NCBI RefSeq assembly: GCF_000003815.2
Contig: NC_049993.1
Span: 13,865,526 to 13,929,525 of the forward strand
Source of the DNA: Branchiostoma floridae
Taxonomy: Eukaryota > Chordata > Leptocardii > Amphioxiformes > Branchiostomatidae
Length of the DNA stretch: 64,000 bases
Direction: 5' to 3'
Notes under the pieces: model-generated
The model's input: the letters and a program-made list of their open reading frames with translations, nothing else
What the model was told of the DNA's origin: nothing
The model's database searches: none
Position numbers and translations under genes: made by a program
In this document: positions 49,180 to 61,888 of the stretch, piece after piece
Layout of the letters: the number at the start of each line of letters is the position of its first letter
Position numbering within the stretch: position 1 is the stretch's first letter

Positions 49180-49514
49180 CAGGGCTCGAAATACATTTTT
49201 CTGCATACCTGCACTGGTGCAGGTAACATTGAAGATTACCTGCACCAGACAAATTCTACCTGCACCCCTCTGAACTTAAAAATTATGGATCATACAAAAA
49301 TTGTTCAGGAACCATTGCTATTTTTTCTGTAATACTTTATAGGTGGCAACATTCAATACAGCTAATAACAGTCCACATACACCTACATCATATGACATTT
49401 ATGTATAAAACCCAGTACATGGACCAGTGCAGGTTAGGTGCAGGTAGACATCAGAAATAACTGCACAGCTCCAATTTTACCTGAACTAACCTGCAGGTGG
49501 TATTTCGAGCCCTG
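49180..49514. mobile_element. MITE with CAGGGCTCGAAATAC inverted ends (335 bp)
   Basis: CAGGGCTCGAAATAC opens the element and its exact reverse complement closes it. CGTGT is found directly outside on both sides (49175-49179, 49515-49519). Near the left end acctgcac/gtgcaggt forms a small hairpin, and acctgca blocks recur throughout. CAGGG ends suggest the hAT group, but only five flanking bases are duplicated where hAT makes eight, so the class is open. No coding capacity. Confidence 0.85.
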
Positions 49515-49898
49515 CGTGTTTTGAAAAGTACATACAAAAGGTAAGTCAAAACTGGCAAAGAAGACCACTTGGGGAATTGATAAAACCTGTATATGTGGCC
49601 AGGTGATCACTACAGGGATTCTAGACTTAATGCTTGTATGAATGGGAAGACTTATTCAAGGGACCACCAAACAGTGGTCACATAATCAGGTTGTTCTTAT
49701 GTTAGAAGTGACCACTTGTACAACAAGTTTGATTGTACTTTGCATCTGGATCGTTATAAACACTTAATAAATAGTTCAATGTTTCAATTGCTAAATGTAA
49801 GCTAACATTGTTTAGTATAATTATATGGACTACAATGATGTCACCAGAATCATAGGATGACTGAATTGAAGTGTTTATCTATATTGATTCTCCACTAG

Positions 49899-50013
49899 GT
49901 TGGATAGACTTCTTGGTGAGCCAACACCCTATCGCACGGGTGCTACGACAACACCTGGTATTCAAGATTGTCCCGATGCTCAACCCCGATGGTGTGTACC
50001 TGGGTAACTACAG
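49899..50013 (+). CDS. AGBL4: AGBL4 (CCP6) exon F, NPDGV substrate-site loop
   Basis: The acceptor is tctccactag and the donor CAG|GTGAGT. Two bases complete a glycine codon, 37 codons follow and the exon ends with the first two bases of an arginine codon. It encodes [16 protein letters not shown], then [17 protein letters not shown]. The MLNPDGV segment is a defining stretch of the cytosolic carboxypeptidases and forms part of the pocket wall near the zinc ion. The border is confirmed by the restored arginine codon (AG|G) at 53835. Confidence 0.97.
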
Positions 50014-53000
50014 GTGAGTAATACAGAGAACACAGAAAACTTACAATTGGAACATCCTGACTAATGATTTTAGTCCTGTCACAATCTACTGACACCTGTT
50101 TATGCTAGGACCATGAATTGTCAACCAACATAATGGAATTCATCACTTTGCACTTTGTAATAAACTCCTATGAATTAAACAGTCATGGATTTGTCATCAA
50201 AAGTCATGAGTTTCACAGCCATAGACTTTGTCATATATTACCATTATGCAATTATGATAGCACATAGACTTTCATAGCTTAAGTCCTTCCATAGTAAGAA
50301 ATGCCATGGCTTGGAAGTCGTTGATCCATTGCCTCGGAAAAAAAGCAAAAAAAAGGATCTTTACCCTCAAAGACTTCATAGTAGTAGCTAAAAAAAACTC
50401 TCAAAAGTTCTTATCCATTTTTTTGGCTGATGATGTAAAAATGTAGAGTACATATCAGTGGAAAACTTTTTTATATTGGTGCTGCCCTTGGTTCTGAAAT
50501 GCAGGATGTTATGACGTTGGTAGCTTAAGTCTTTCCATAGCCATGAAATTCATCCCATAGCTTGGAAGTCATCGATCTACTGTCTGGGAAACTAGCAAAA
50601 ATTGGATCTTCATCCTCAAAGACTTCATAGTACTAGGCAAAAAATCTCAATGTTGTTTTACCTTTATTTTTGTTTATGATATCTAAGTGTACAGTACTGT
50701 AAATGTACTTAAGTTTGCGGGGATTTAATCTTACCGTAGCAGGAAAAAGGACTTTTCGCGGTGGTTTTAAGTTCACGGTAGCACCATGCACTGTAGTCTC
50801 TTACTGCCATGGACAAATGTTCGCGGTGGTTTTAAGTTCGCGGTGAAGCGTCCACCGCGAAAACCAGGAAATTAAACCACTGTGAAAGTTTCTGCATTTA
50901 CTTGCATATCAGTGGAAAAGTTTTCCCATTGGTGCTCCCCTCGGTGCTGAAACACAGGATGTGATGACGTCCCCGTGCCATCACATGTACAGGAAGCTAG
51001 AAATGTACCGAACAGACGGCGATTAGCCTTGTCTGCTTCCCAAAGTACACAGACAGTCTGTCTGTACCTGGCTTTTAATGAACTGAACTGGATTGAGGCC
51101 ATTTATGAGCCATTATGTGCACTAATGATGGCAGTTTGGGACTAGAGGGAACCAGTAACATGGCTTCGCCATTTGGGAAAAATGGCTGTTAAATCAATGG
51201 CAGTTATCCTGTCTGATTATGCTATGTTCCTTCCGGTAATTTGCAAGTTGGTACAAGCATCTGTTGGGAGGATACTTTTCGTGTTTTCAAAGTCATTGGT
51301 AAAAGTGGACGGATGTTTTTTTTTTAAATTTTATCTGAGAGTCTTGCAAATAATTCCGTCCGTATTTCAATATGGGTTGACACTTGGAATATAAACTTGA
51401 AGATGGGTGCTATTGGCTCTGTTATCATTTATCCTATTGGCTACATATGTCCATCACTTTGCAAAGCAGTGTGAGTCAGAGATTCCTAGTGCAGCACCCC
51501 TAGGTTTTGATATTTATTATATAATATACAGTGGGAGGATTCATTGTGAGTGGCAAACATGCATGTATATGTGATATGTTTAGATATTTCCTTTTAATTG
51601 TGATAATTTTTCGATATCAACAAACTTAATTTTATGATAGAAATTTTCACAGGGATATATTATATATCACAAGCTGAATGCTGAAATTTTATATCATAAT
51701 ATGATTAATTTTTTATGGGTTAGGGCCTTGATTTTGGGTTGAAGAAAGGAAGTTTTGCAGTTTTGTATGTTTGTGCTTTAAACAATTCTGTAGTATAGTA
51801 TCAATACAGTGGAATTCATGTTTGCCATGTCATGAATTCTGGGATGAGAGGTTACTATAAAGGGCTTTTTAATCTTATTTGCAGTACATGTATGCTTCAT
51901 CCAAAAAACATATAATTTCTTTAGTTTGGTAACTTTCCATTTCTTTCTGGCACTTAATGGAAAAGTGGGGACAAGTAACTGAAACTTTACGAATCCTTTC
52001 TACACCATTCTTCTGACACAAAATTGGAAAACGACTTAAGTGGATTTGCTAAATTGAACACTCCAAGGAAAATTAAGCCACGTCTGAAAGATTTCTGACT
52101 ATCTTTAATTGCAGTGAGAAAAGGTGGAAGACCAGATAGGAGTTCAACAACCCTTGACAATATACAAGGAAGAGAATTGTTACCTCCGTCAAGTCAAAGC
52201 ATCAAGATAACTAGTCATTGAAGTGGAAAAAAATAACTCCAGAGTAGCTTTTAAAAACTTTAAAAAGACTGCTTTCCTAATTGATACTGGCAGAGAAATT
52301 GTAAGCTTCACAGGTTACAAATTGCATTTTCCTTATCAGACTAAAACAGTTGGCAAGAAACTTGGAACTAGATTGCACGGGACAAGTTTGCACACAGACC
52401 TTTCAGGAAAGATATACATAGAAGCTGTGACTGTGCTCGAGCTTTGTTCATGTTATATGATATTCGAGTGTTAACTTGATTACCATATCTTGTTAACTGA
52501 GGAAAGTTTCTCCAATACTAGTAATACTTTGTAGTTTTAATTCGTGATAGCATAAATCTTCTTAATAATAATCTTGCCAAAAATGAATACTGTTAATCAA
52601 TTTCATATTGCAGTTGGTAATTTTAGTGGTTGGGGGGAAATGGCATTTCATTTCGACTTTGGGAACAAAGATCACTATCTTAGATATTGAGTGATCAAAT
52701 AATAATTATTGCAATTATGAAATTTTAGCGGTTACGTGGTGATTGCACAAAAGTTGCTAAAATTAAGTTACAGTTAACAAATCATGAATTACCGTGCACA
52801 CTGGTAGATATTTCAAAACAAATTCTGTAATAAGTGGAATATTCTCTGTGTGTTTAAAATGCCATTCACAAAATGTTACTAAAATTACATCTTCAATGCA
52901 ATGTCTTGCATTATACTTGCAATCCACAATCCAAATTTTTGCAGCTGTGCTCTTTCCCCTTTTGATCTATACCAACTTTGAAGTGGAAAATGACATACAT

Positions 53001-53834
53001 GTACCATGTTTCTCTTCCAGGTCTGTAATCACTGAAAACATCATAATCATCATAATTTTGCAGAACTCAAGAACTAAATATTTGTTTGAAGTGACAATTT
53101 GGTGTTGAGGGGCAAGAGACCTGGAATTGAAATTGCTCCAGCATTTCTGACAACTAGAAATCTTGCAGGTGTTGAAGGATCAGGCCTTTCATGATTTAAA
53201 CATGGTAGAGATATATTCAAAGAAAATTACTCTTACAAGTACTTGTTGAGAAATACATAATTTCTTAGCAGTACATCTTCTATGTCTTTTAAATGAATAG
53301 ATAAGGTTAACGTAGTATAAAGAAACAAGGAACTGGGGAATTTGCCCTTTTCCCCTTGTTTAAGTTTAATAGTTACAGTTTCAAATTTGGGCTGGAAACA
53401 AGTTCTCAATTGAATGCATAGCATAGCAGTCATTCGGATCCTGTAGGTCCTTCAAGTTTACCATCTTCATTTCCTTTAAGAGCAAGAGAACTGAAAGTTG
53501 GCACAGTTTTTACTCATTAAAAGATGTGCCAAGTTTCTCTACCAAAGTTCCTGTAAAACAAGAACTTGTAGGCGTTCAGACATGAGAATAACAATCTGCA
53601 CTTGGGAGATCCGTATGATGATAATGACATTCTGTAAAACTTCAGTTTTGCCCTTACTCACAAATTTTACCAACTTGAACTTAGACTACATTGCATGAAC
53701 TTATTTTCATAAATTAAGGGTATAGCCTTAAAAGCTGCAATAAATATATACTGCACTTTATTTTCATGCGTGGCAAATTGAATGGAGCCGCTTGACAAGA
53801 TTACTGATCTTACATGTTTTTAAAATTGTTGCAG
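50014..53834 (+). other. AGBL4: intron F-G (3.8 kb)
   Basis: Donor GTGAGT, acceptor aaaattgttgcag. Contains a short inverted-repeat element (50699-50901). The remainder, including 51400-53800, is AT-rich and shows no gene or repeat that I can support. Confidence 0.9.
50699..50901. mobile_element. short MITE with GTAAATG ends and cgcggtggtttt blocks
   Basis: The left end gtaaatgtacttaagtttgc is imperfectly inverted at the right end (gaaagtttctgcatttac). The inside has the block cgcggtggttttaagttc twice (second as ttcgcggtgg) and an inverted ccaccgcgaaaacc near 50851. Elements with repeated cgcggtggttt phrases are, to my knowledge, widespread in marine invertebrate genomes. Target duplication not resolved. 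Confidence 0.7.
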
Positions 53835-53946
53835 GTGTTCGTTGATGGGTTTTGATCTGAACCGCCACTGGCAGGACCCCTCCCCCTGGGCCCACCCCAC
53901 TCTCCAGGCCACCAAACAGCTGCTCATGGACCTGAATGGAGATGAG
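53835..53946 (+). CDS. AGBL4: AGBL4 (CCP6) exon G, FDLNRHW substrate-binding motif
   Basis: The acceptor is aaaattgttgcag and the donor GAG|GTGAGA. One base closes the arginine codon of exon F, then 37 codons follow to a codon boundary. It encodes CSLMGFDLNRHWQDPSPWAHPT, split here as CSLMGFDLNRHW and QDPSPWAHPT, then QATKQLLMDLNGDE. The Asn-Arg pair in LNRHW matches the Asn-Arg that binds the substrate carboxylate in M14 carboxypeptidases. Both residues are present. The C-terminal LLMDLNGDE is less conserved than the rest. Confidence 0.97.
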
Positions 53947-54469
53947 GTGAGAAAATCATCAGACTTACAAATGTGGAAAGTTCTGCAGTGCAAGGTTGGA
54001 CAAGTTTTCCCTTGTCCTATCGGGCAAGTGCATACAAAATTTGCTTGGACGAACCAAGTTTTCCCTTGTCCTGGACTATCAGGCTAGTGGGCTTGTCCAT
54101 CCTTGCAGTTGATTCACAGTACTTGGGATGACCTCATCACCATGAACTTAAAACCATAACATTGTGTGTTCTGTTCACTGCCTGCCTACCCCATTGTTTC
54201 AACCACAAACATTAAAACACCACAAAAACTCCATTTCATCCCTACTGCATAATTAAATTCCTGTAAACTTTTTACAGTACCTGAAGGCAGGGCCACACCC
54301 CATAGTACAAATTAACTAAGATGTTCACTCTGGCTTTCTTGGAAATTGGTGTTATTAGAAAATATGAAAATAATTTGTTAGGCCTACAGGGGTAGCTAGT
54401 TTAACTTAAAGACTACTCCAGCTATTGGCAATTCCACTAAAGAACAATGTATATGTGTATGTGCAATAG

Positions 54470-54690
54470 ACTGTCCAGGGCCGTCGCCAGTCATCCATCC
54501 CAGGATGGAAATTTGCTTTTCAGGATGAACACATGTGCATGTATGTCCCCCTGTCCGTCCAAATAGCCTGAATATGAAACTAGTAGTATTTTCGTAAGTT
54601 GTGAATGACAGATTCAACCACGAAAATTAACAACATGGACTCCCATTGTGATTAATAGGACAGGAAAAAAATTAAGGCAGGAGACAGCCA
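54470..54690 (+). repeat. dispersed repeat family, copy 3 of 3
   Basis: Contains catccatccca, ggaaatttgcttt, gaaaattaacaacatgg and ggacagg-aaaaa blocks in the same order as 35975-36180, more diverged and with an insertion of about 40 bases. Confidence 0.55.
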
Positions 54691-56267
54691 TGGTGTATGT
54701 GTAATAGTCTGTCAGCATATACAATGTACATTCAAAAGATGGAACCCACCTTTAGTATTCCAGAGCTTACTTCCAGTGACAGTGACAAACGATATGCAGT
54801 GTTCCTGTAATGTTGGAAGGAAATGGGGCTTAGGGGTCACATGTACAAAGACAGGAAATCAAGGCCCCACAGCTGCCCCTCTCCCTACCGTCTCGTACAT
54901 TACTAATCAAGCAGGTCCTGTGATAAAAGTTTAATCACCCCCCTCCCTCTTTGTTCTTTCTGTAAGACGTCAAAGTTGTCGTTATTAAAGATGACAGTGA
55001 AGAAGCAAGGTGGTAAATTATTCAAGGCCATGGTAATGCGTGCATGCAGGAAAAAAGCAACTTCTCACAGTGAAATTTCCATCAAGGTGGGAAGAAATGG
55101 GTGATACTGACAACTCAAAGATGTAGTGAGCTGTTTAGGATTCCGCGCAGCCCGCTTCGTTCAGTAACAAAGTGGAATATTGCTTGGGTGGATCTTTCTG
55201 GGGAATGGAGCCAAGAGACATAATCTAGCATGCCACACGTGAAATATAGCCTCGCTCTAACTTGGAATCATCGTAGGAAGCTGAATATCGGAAATATTGA
55301 ACTTCATATGAACCCATCAGCAGCACATCTATATACATAAACTACACGATATGCTGCATAAATGAAGAGTGCGTTATTTAAAGGCCAATCAAGAGTTATA
55401 GCTGATTTTGTTAGAAGTGTTTTTACAAAAAATTTATTTGCATTGGAGGTACTGGAATGAAACAATGGTCGACCGGTGGCATTTGCTAAAGGGCAGTTTA
55501 TTCTGGTAAGGAATTTCACACTTCATGCTGTTGGGCATCGGGGGAATCAATTCCTAGGGAAAACATTAGACATGGAGGGTAGCTTGGGGAGGTGAGTGTA
55601 GGGTGTGAAATGAGTAATCCCACCCAGTTTGTTCTTAGTTCACCTCACAAGTTTGTTCTGGTTTTGGGTAATTGCTGTGATCTTCTAGGGACATCCATGC
55701 AGTGTTCTATCTGATTGTGGGTTATTCATCGAGAAGAATGAACGAATGAAGAGTCTTATTGTACATTTATACTCTCAAAGTTACAGTGTAAGTACTGGCA
55801 AAGATTGTAAAACTATTACAATTAGTGAGGTGAGAATGTGGTACAATGTATCTTACTAAATCTGCAAAGTCTAATGTATACTCAGTTATGTAAAGGTTCA
55901 ACTTCCTATTACTTAATCTTAAGACAGCTGGAAATATAAGGACAGATGGAGCTTGAAGTATGGTTTATATATTAATTTCATAAGGAATTTTAATTTTTTT
56001 CTGTGCTATCTAAATATTCAAAACTTATGAACCTATTTTTTACACAATGGAAGAGGATATGAAAGAGAATGTGCCATATTCAGTATTTTTCATGAGCGGT
56101 ATAATCATTGTGATGCCACACCATTTTCGTTTGAGCACACATTTTGCAGAGAGCAAGATGAAGAGGAAAATTTGCCTTGGACTATATTCACTGCCTTATA
56201 CCCCATGAACTTGATACAGTCTATTTTCATGTTGACCAAGTTCTAATTCAGTGCATTGAAAAGCAAT

Positions 56268-56573
56268 CCAAGGGCGAACCTTGGACCTAAAAGAGGATGA
56301 ATGTGGACTGAAGGTGGACTAACTTGTGTCAGAGGGGGAGTTACTCCCGGAGTAAGTCCACCCCATATTGCCATGTATGACTATGAGAACTGTTGGTGTT
56401 AGTTTTGGTGGACTATTATCCAGAGTAAGACCCTCACACTAATTTAGGTAGTATGTCCATCTTCAGTCCTCCCTGATTAAGTCCATTTCAGACCATTGGA
56501 CTTTAATACTGTGGGTGAATAGAGGACTATAGCTCATGGTAAGTCGTTCATAAGTCCAAGGTTTGCAAATTGG
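56268..56573. mobile_element. inverted-repeat element (306 bp)
   Basis: The left end (ccaagggcgaaccttggac) pairs with the right end (gtccaaggtttgcaaattgg read in reverse). aaccttggac is perfectly inverted. Inside, gtggact and agtcca blocks alternate in both orientations (for example gtggactgaaggtggact and gtaagtccac), giving further foldback potential. Non-coding; class unknown. Confidence 0.65.
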
Positions 56574-56679
56574 TGTGGTGGCCTTGTCCCAAATATGTCT
56601 CACCAATGTCCAGCGGCTTAAATGACCACCTCTACGTTTTTGGAACATTAGGATGGATACCAAATTTGCACCTGCTTAG

Positions 56680-57200
56680 CATTCCCCCTCACCCTCGCGC
56701 AGACTGTAACAAACAGGTGTGACGGCTCAACAATTAAGCTTCTACGCTCGGATAGATGCTAAATTTGCTTGTGCAGTGACATGAGGCTAGATAAATGGCA
56801 GCAATTTGTTGCTACTTTGTGCAATAAGATATCTTCAGGCATCAGCTTGCGGCTACGGGGATTAGACTGCCAGGGTTCGGGATAAACCGAAAAGTTCCCT
56901 TTTGTTTCGCACGCAACGTCGACGAGAAGGGCGGATTATGGGTACGTCACTGAAATCGGTCTTCTGGCGCACACAGCAGAATATTTGTTACCGCTGATTC
57001 CATGTGAAATCCTTTCGTTATTCTCTATCAGCGCACACAATGTAGGAGCTCAATTTATTATACGTGGAACGTTTTATGTTTTGATTTTATGTATGTTCGC
57101 GTGCCGTTACGGATTTACCACGAGAGAGTAGATGCTCTTTCTGCACTGATCATGATGAATTGGCTATGAGAATCTAAATCTTCTCGTGTCAAAATCAATT
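56680..57200. promoter_or_regulatory. GC-richer unique island, candidate cis-regulatory
   Basis: Unique sequence with CpG-containing blocks (acgcaacgtcgacgag near 56910) and homeodomain-like aacaattaagc near 56730. No coding frame or repeat seen. Same texture as the islands of the 27-kb intron. Confidence 0.2.
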
Positions 57201-57349
57201 CACCGTTTCTCTGTGAGTTGAAAGCTCTAACACCATCTCATTGTGCTTACTGTACATGTGATGGCTGTTTTCATTTTCTTTTTCTAAGAAAAGTGTGCAT
57301 AGATTACGAATTTGACTCAAGCAGCTCCTTTATACACACTGGTGATGAT

Positions 57350-57620
57350 ACAGTAGCCTTGTAGCTTGAGCTGGTGACTCAGAACCTGGAGGTACTGATC
57401 AGAACCTGGAGGTACTGAGTTCAAATCCCTGACAGGTCCTGATGTTGTACTCTAAGAAAGGCACCTTATACTCAGCTATTTCCTAACTCAACTGAGGCGT
57501 AAATTAGTACCTAACTTCAGCTTGGGATGTCTTCTCGAATAGAACATTATTTTAGGGGTGTCAGGAGAGCCACACCTCGAACATGGTAAAGAACACACTG
57601 CACTGAGTAGAGGTCCATCC
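57350..57620 (+). mobile_element. tRNA-derived SINE with 20-bp internal duplication
   Basis: An A-box-like tagcttgagctgg is at 57362-57374 and a good B-box, gagttcaaatccc, at 57417-57429. Between them tcagaacctggaggtactga is repeated perfectly in tandem (57379-57398, 57399-57418), which stretches the normal spacing by 20 bases. The tail includes ggagagccacacct, a phrase also found near 17209. It is not a functional tRNA: no acceptor-stem partner. Confidence 0.65.
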
Positions 57621-60600
57621 TGGTGTCTTACTTACTTTAACTTGATATAATTTCTTCATCCCATGTGGGACATAAGGCTTGATAAGTTTCCTCCACTGGG
57701 GTCTGTTCTGTGCTAGGGGCTGAGCAGCATCCCAGGGGATCCCAATAGCTAGGTCTTTACTTTAGCCACATATATGTCTCTATATACAGTAGTTTTAGGA
57801 TGTCCGTGTTTCTTCTTTCCATCCTGGTGTCAGTCAATCAAATAAATCTACTTCCTCAGATACAGTATATAAAGCTTGTATTCTTCAGTACAAAAATGGC
57901 ATGTCACACCATGAGGTGCAAGTACATTTGTACTTTACTGGGTATCAAGCAAATCCTACCACACCAGCAATTCAGCAAATCTACTTCAATCTCTGTTTTG
58001 AACTTGACTACACTGACTGGATACAAAACACCCTGTTATGGTAAGTCTACTTCTTAACACACACACCATATGCTATCTTTTATGTTTCTTACACACATTC
58101 AGGATTTGACTTATTATCAAACTCTCCTGAAGTTAGAGTCCCAAAATGACACTTAAGGCATTTGGAGACCAGACATTATACTCTAAGTTGAATACCAGCA
58201 TCCAAGGAGACCTTTGCATAAAGACTTTCATTGTACATCTTTGAAAAAACCAAATTGTCAACTGAAGCTTTATACAGTAACACCGGAACATAAAACTTCA
58301 GAACATTCTGACCCCGAATCTCCATATTATTGACAGTGAAGGCCATTGTGTGGTGAAAAATCAATTGGTCTGATTTTCACTTACAGGGTGATTTGTTTTC
58401 ATGGAATTCTGTAGTAATTCTATTGAACATTCCTTGTGAGCATCCATCATTTGTAGTGATGGCTGCCGATTTCTGCTGACAGCGAAGCGAGACCAGCATA
58501 TTTAAGACTTCCAGTATTGCTGGGATTGGGGAAAAAGCACTGATCGTCCATTATTTTGTAGTAATTTGGGTTTCAAACCCTCAGGCAGTGTAGAGAAGTT
58601 GGCAGTGGTCAGTTATCAAGTAATTTTCTCCCTTAATGAACATGATTAATTCCTAAGAATGATTTAGTAGTATAGAAATGTTGCAATGATTTACTTGAAA
58701 AAAATGGTTTAATTTATCTTCAGACTTGTATTACTGTAACAGTCATCACATACAGTGACTTTAACTTTGAACATTTAGGGCATCCACCTTAAGAAATATG
58801 AATTTCAAGACTTCCACTTATACAGCACTTCAGATATCTAAGACAGGGCATTCTTGAGAAGGCATCAATAAATCTGTTTTGTTTCTTAAAGGGACCTCAA
58901 GAAATTTGATAGTTTTACAATGTTGTCCATCTTCAGTCTCCATGGAAAACTTGCTTTTGAAAATGGGATGTTGATGGAGGGTCAAGGTGCCGGGGTGTCT
59001 GTAAAGTTTTACATTCCAGTTCAATAAAGTCTGGTGGGTTTCTTTGTTCCAGTTATGACAAAAGTTCAAATCTCACACGCCCCTGTGAAAAATTCTCATT
59101 TGTCTTCTTTAATTGAAGTTTTTATTTACATTGATTACTTTCCGTCACTCTATGGTGAATGTGATAAACATATGGAAAATATATAACTGCAAAAACAGAC
59201 AAACAGGCAGACCAAAAACAATACCTCCCTGAATTATAAGTGTCTTCCATTGAGCTAAGGATGCCTGTAAATGACTTACTTACTGTCAGCTTTCCTGTAA
59301 ACTGTTTTGACCTCCAAGTCGACCTTTACACCCTGCCAGTCTCCACCCATCTTCCCCCTCACATCTTTTCACTCACTAGTCACTACTCAATTCAAATAGA
59401 CAAAGGCAAAAATCATCCAGTTCAGCAACCAATATTTTCATATAATGTCCATAGTAAGAATGTTTTCTTTCCAACATCATGAATTTGTTATAGCACTTCT
59501 TATAAAACTAAGCTGTAACAAAATTGATTAGATCTGCAAAATTTATATGCTTGAAATACTGTCTCTGCCCACATTTTTCCTCGTATGTCATTTTCCTTGT
59601 ATCGAAATAAGTGCCATCAGTGAAAATACAGCAAATTGACAGTAATTGAAGATTCCGAGGCCTAATTCCGGAGGTTACGGCTGGAATCAGCTTAGCCGAG
59701 TTATGATGGATGTACCATCGGTGACTTTGCCTGTCTGGGGCATGACCCTTGACCTAACAGAGTCATGTGACTTGTGTCGTGATGGCATCAGGCCTACTCT
59801 GACAGCAGCAAAATGCTAAGAAAACAGACATCAGAATGTATCTCAGGAACCCATCTCTTAGCAATCACAGTCTACTGAAGGGAAATTATCTAAGGGTTAA
59901 TAAAGGTCGTCTTTTCTATTTCAAATGTAAGGGGATGGTTCCTCCTATATTCAGTTAAAGTTAATCCATTACTTGTATTGCAATTGGCTATCCTTCATGT
60001 GCGGTATGATTTTCAGGCCTTTGAAAGCCAGTACAGCAGAAAAGATTGGATATATGTATCACAAAAAGTGCATCAACTCACAGTCTAGTTATCTTAACAT
60101 TTTTGGCTAGGAATATCGGAAATGGCATGGTCTTTTGTGGTAAATTATACACAGTCAAGTACATTGACCCTGCGCGTAGAATAGGGAAGAGGGTTTTGTG
60201 TTGCTGAATTCCGCCTAACTCATTAAACAGTGGTCAGTATATACATTGTACATTATGCAGTGTAGACTACCCCTTTGTACCCAGTAGGTTTCTGGTGGGG
60301 AAAATTTAAACCTGGGTAGAGTACAGAGTGGTTTTCTTACGTTGTAGCGTTTATTGTACATTTCCCAATTGACTTGTGCTGAAAGAAAGAGAATACAAAG
60401 TGATTCAAACCAAAGTGAAGGCTAAAGAAAGGCAATGGTGCAAAAAATCTGTACTTGGTGTTGAATGGGTGTGGCCTTTTGTGTTCGGTATTTTCCAGTG
60501 CTGTCAGCCATTCTGTTGTTTTTCCAACTACATTAGGTTTTGTTTATACCATTACAGTATGTATTTGTACCACCAAAAAGTAAGGACTTTGCAATTGGTG

Positions 60601-61735
60601 CAGGATGTTTTGTGCTCTTTGAAAATGCCAGAAATATGAAAGAACAAAGCAAACATCTTTAAAAGTTCCAACAGGAAGGTTTGTAACAGTTATATTACTT
60701 AGTACAGAATATTTGATGTGAACTTTCATACAACGCCTCTGCATACTCTAAGGCCGCCATGCTAAAAAAGCTTCAGTCTGGTGAATTGAAAGCTTTTAAT
60801 GCAACATCGGTGATACCTAATGTATGTGTACTTCAGATTTGGCAAGTAGTCAAGACATTCTTAAGTCGGACTTCATAACACCATTTTTCACAGTGGTGGT
60901 CTTAAGGCAAGAATTATGAGGGTTCATGTTACATTCAGTCCTTCATTTGATTCATCTGTGTCTTAATCAGATATACCAGTTCTAAAGTCCATGATATGTA
61001 TATAACTCCATCACTGTCTGCTCTAGATCACGATACTTCTTGTGAATAACTTGATAAGAGCCAATGTTTTACAATGTTTTACAATGATAACATAGTTACA
61101 GTAATCAATGCTTAGTGTAGACTCATATAACTGTCATTCCTGGCAAAATTGTAAAAAAAAGGCCTCTGTACATGTGTGCTGATAGGTTTATAAAGGAGGG
61201 TATGCTTGTCTTGATGACCAGAAAAACAGCTCATTTCTAGAATAGAATTTTCGATGAAGTCTGTGTTGATGAATTTTGTGATTTAATTCTTGCTTTGAAT
61301 GCATATTAAAGTTTATTTGTTTATTACACTTCCCATATAAAAATGGTGGGGAGACAAAACAGGTGATACCACCTCTGCAAGTTGTCTTCCCGAAACAAAA
61401 TACACAATACAAATTAATAATAAGAGTCAGCATGGTATATACAGGGATAATCAGAAACAAACTGCAACTTATGTACATATACACATTCAAGTAAATAATA
61501 AAGTGAAAAGATTTTTCCTGATCCCCTTGGTGCTTCTCAGAATGACTGACCCACTCCTACTTGCAACATGGCTTCAATAGTGGGTCAATAGAGCCTGGGA
61601 GCTTGTACATGTACCAAATTCCTTCTGTAACCAATCAAACTGTTCATTTTTCAAACTTTCAAAAGTTATAGGAGCTACCTAGATGAATAAATGAATAATT
61701 TTAAATAAATCTAGGAATCATTCTCTCCTCTCCAG

Positions 61736-61888
61736 AAAGTTGACCTTGACTTCTACATCGACATCCACGCCCACTCCACGCTGATGAATGGGTTCATGTA
61801 TGGGAACGTCTACGACGAGGAGGACCGCTTCGAGCAGCAGATGGTGTTCCCCAGGTTGCTAGGCAACAATGCAGAAGACTTCTCTTTG
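61736..61888 (+). CDS. AGBL4: AGBL4 (CCP6) exon H, third zinc ligand (DIHAHS)
   Basis: The acceptor is ctctcctctccag and the donor TTG|GTACGA. The exon has 51 complete codons in phase 0 at both ends. It encodes KVDLDFYIDIHAHSTLMNGF, then MYGNVYDEEDRFEQQMVFPR and LLGNNAEDFSL. The IDIHAHS stretch carries the histidine that completes the zinc site with HPGE of exon E. The FYIDIHAHS and MYGN segments are near-identical in all cytosolic carboxypeptidases. It is unusually GC-rich for the window. Confidence 0.97.

Larger units (their letters stand above)
47732..49898 (+). other. AGBL4: intron E-F (2.2 kb)
   Basis: Donor GTATGC, acceptor tctccactag. It is filled by a satellite-like tandem array (47760-48722) and an inverted-repeat element (49180-49514). 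The 450 bases between them show nothing recognisable. Confidence 0.9.
53947..61735 (+). other. AGBL4: intron G-H (7.8 kb)
   Basis: Donor GTGAGA, acceptor ctctcctctccag. It holds a dispersed repeat copy, an inverted-repeat element, one GC-richer island and a tRNA-derived SINE, listed separately. 57620-57760 (cttcatcccatgtgggac, tccactggggtctgttctgtg) has the look of a further dispersed repeat, but there is no second copy in the window. 57800-61700 is otherwise AT-rich with no recognisable feature. Confidence 0.9.
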
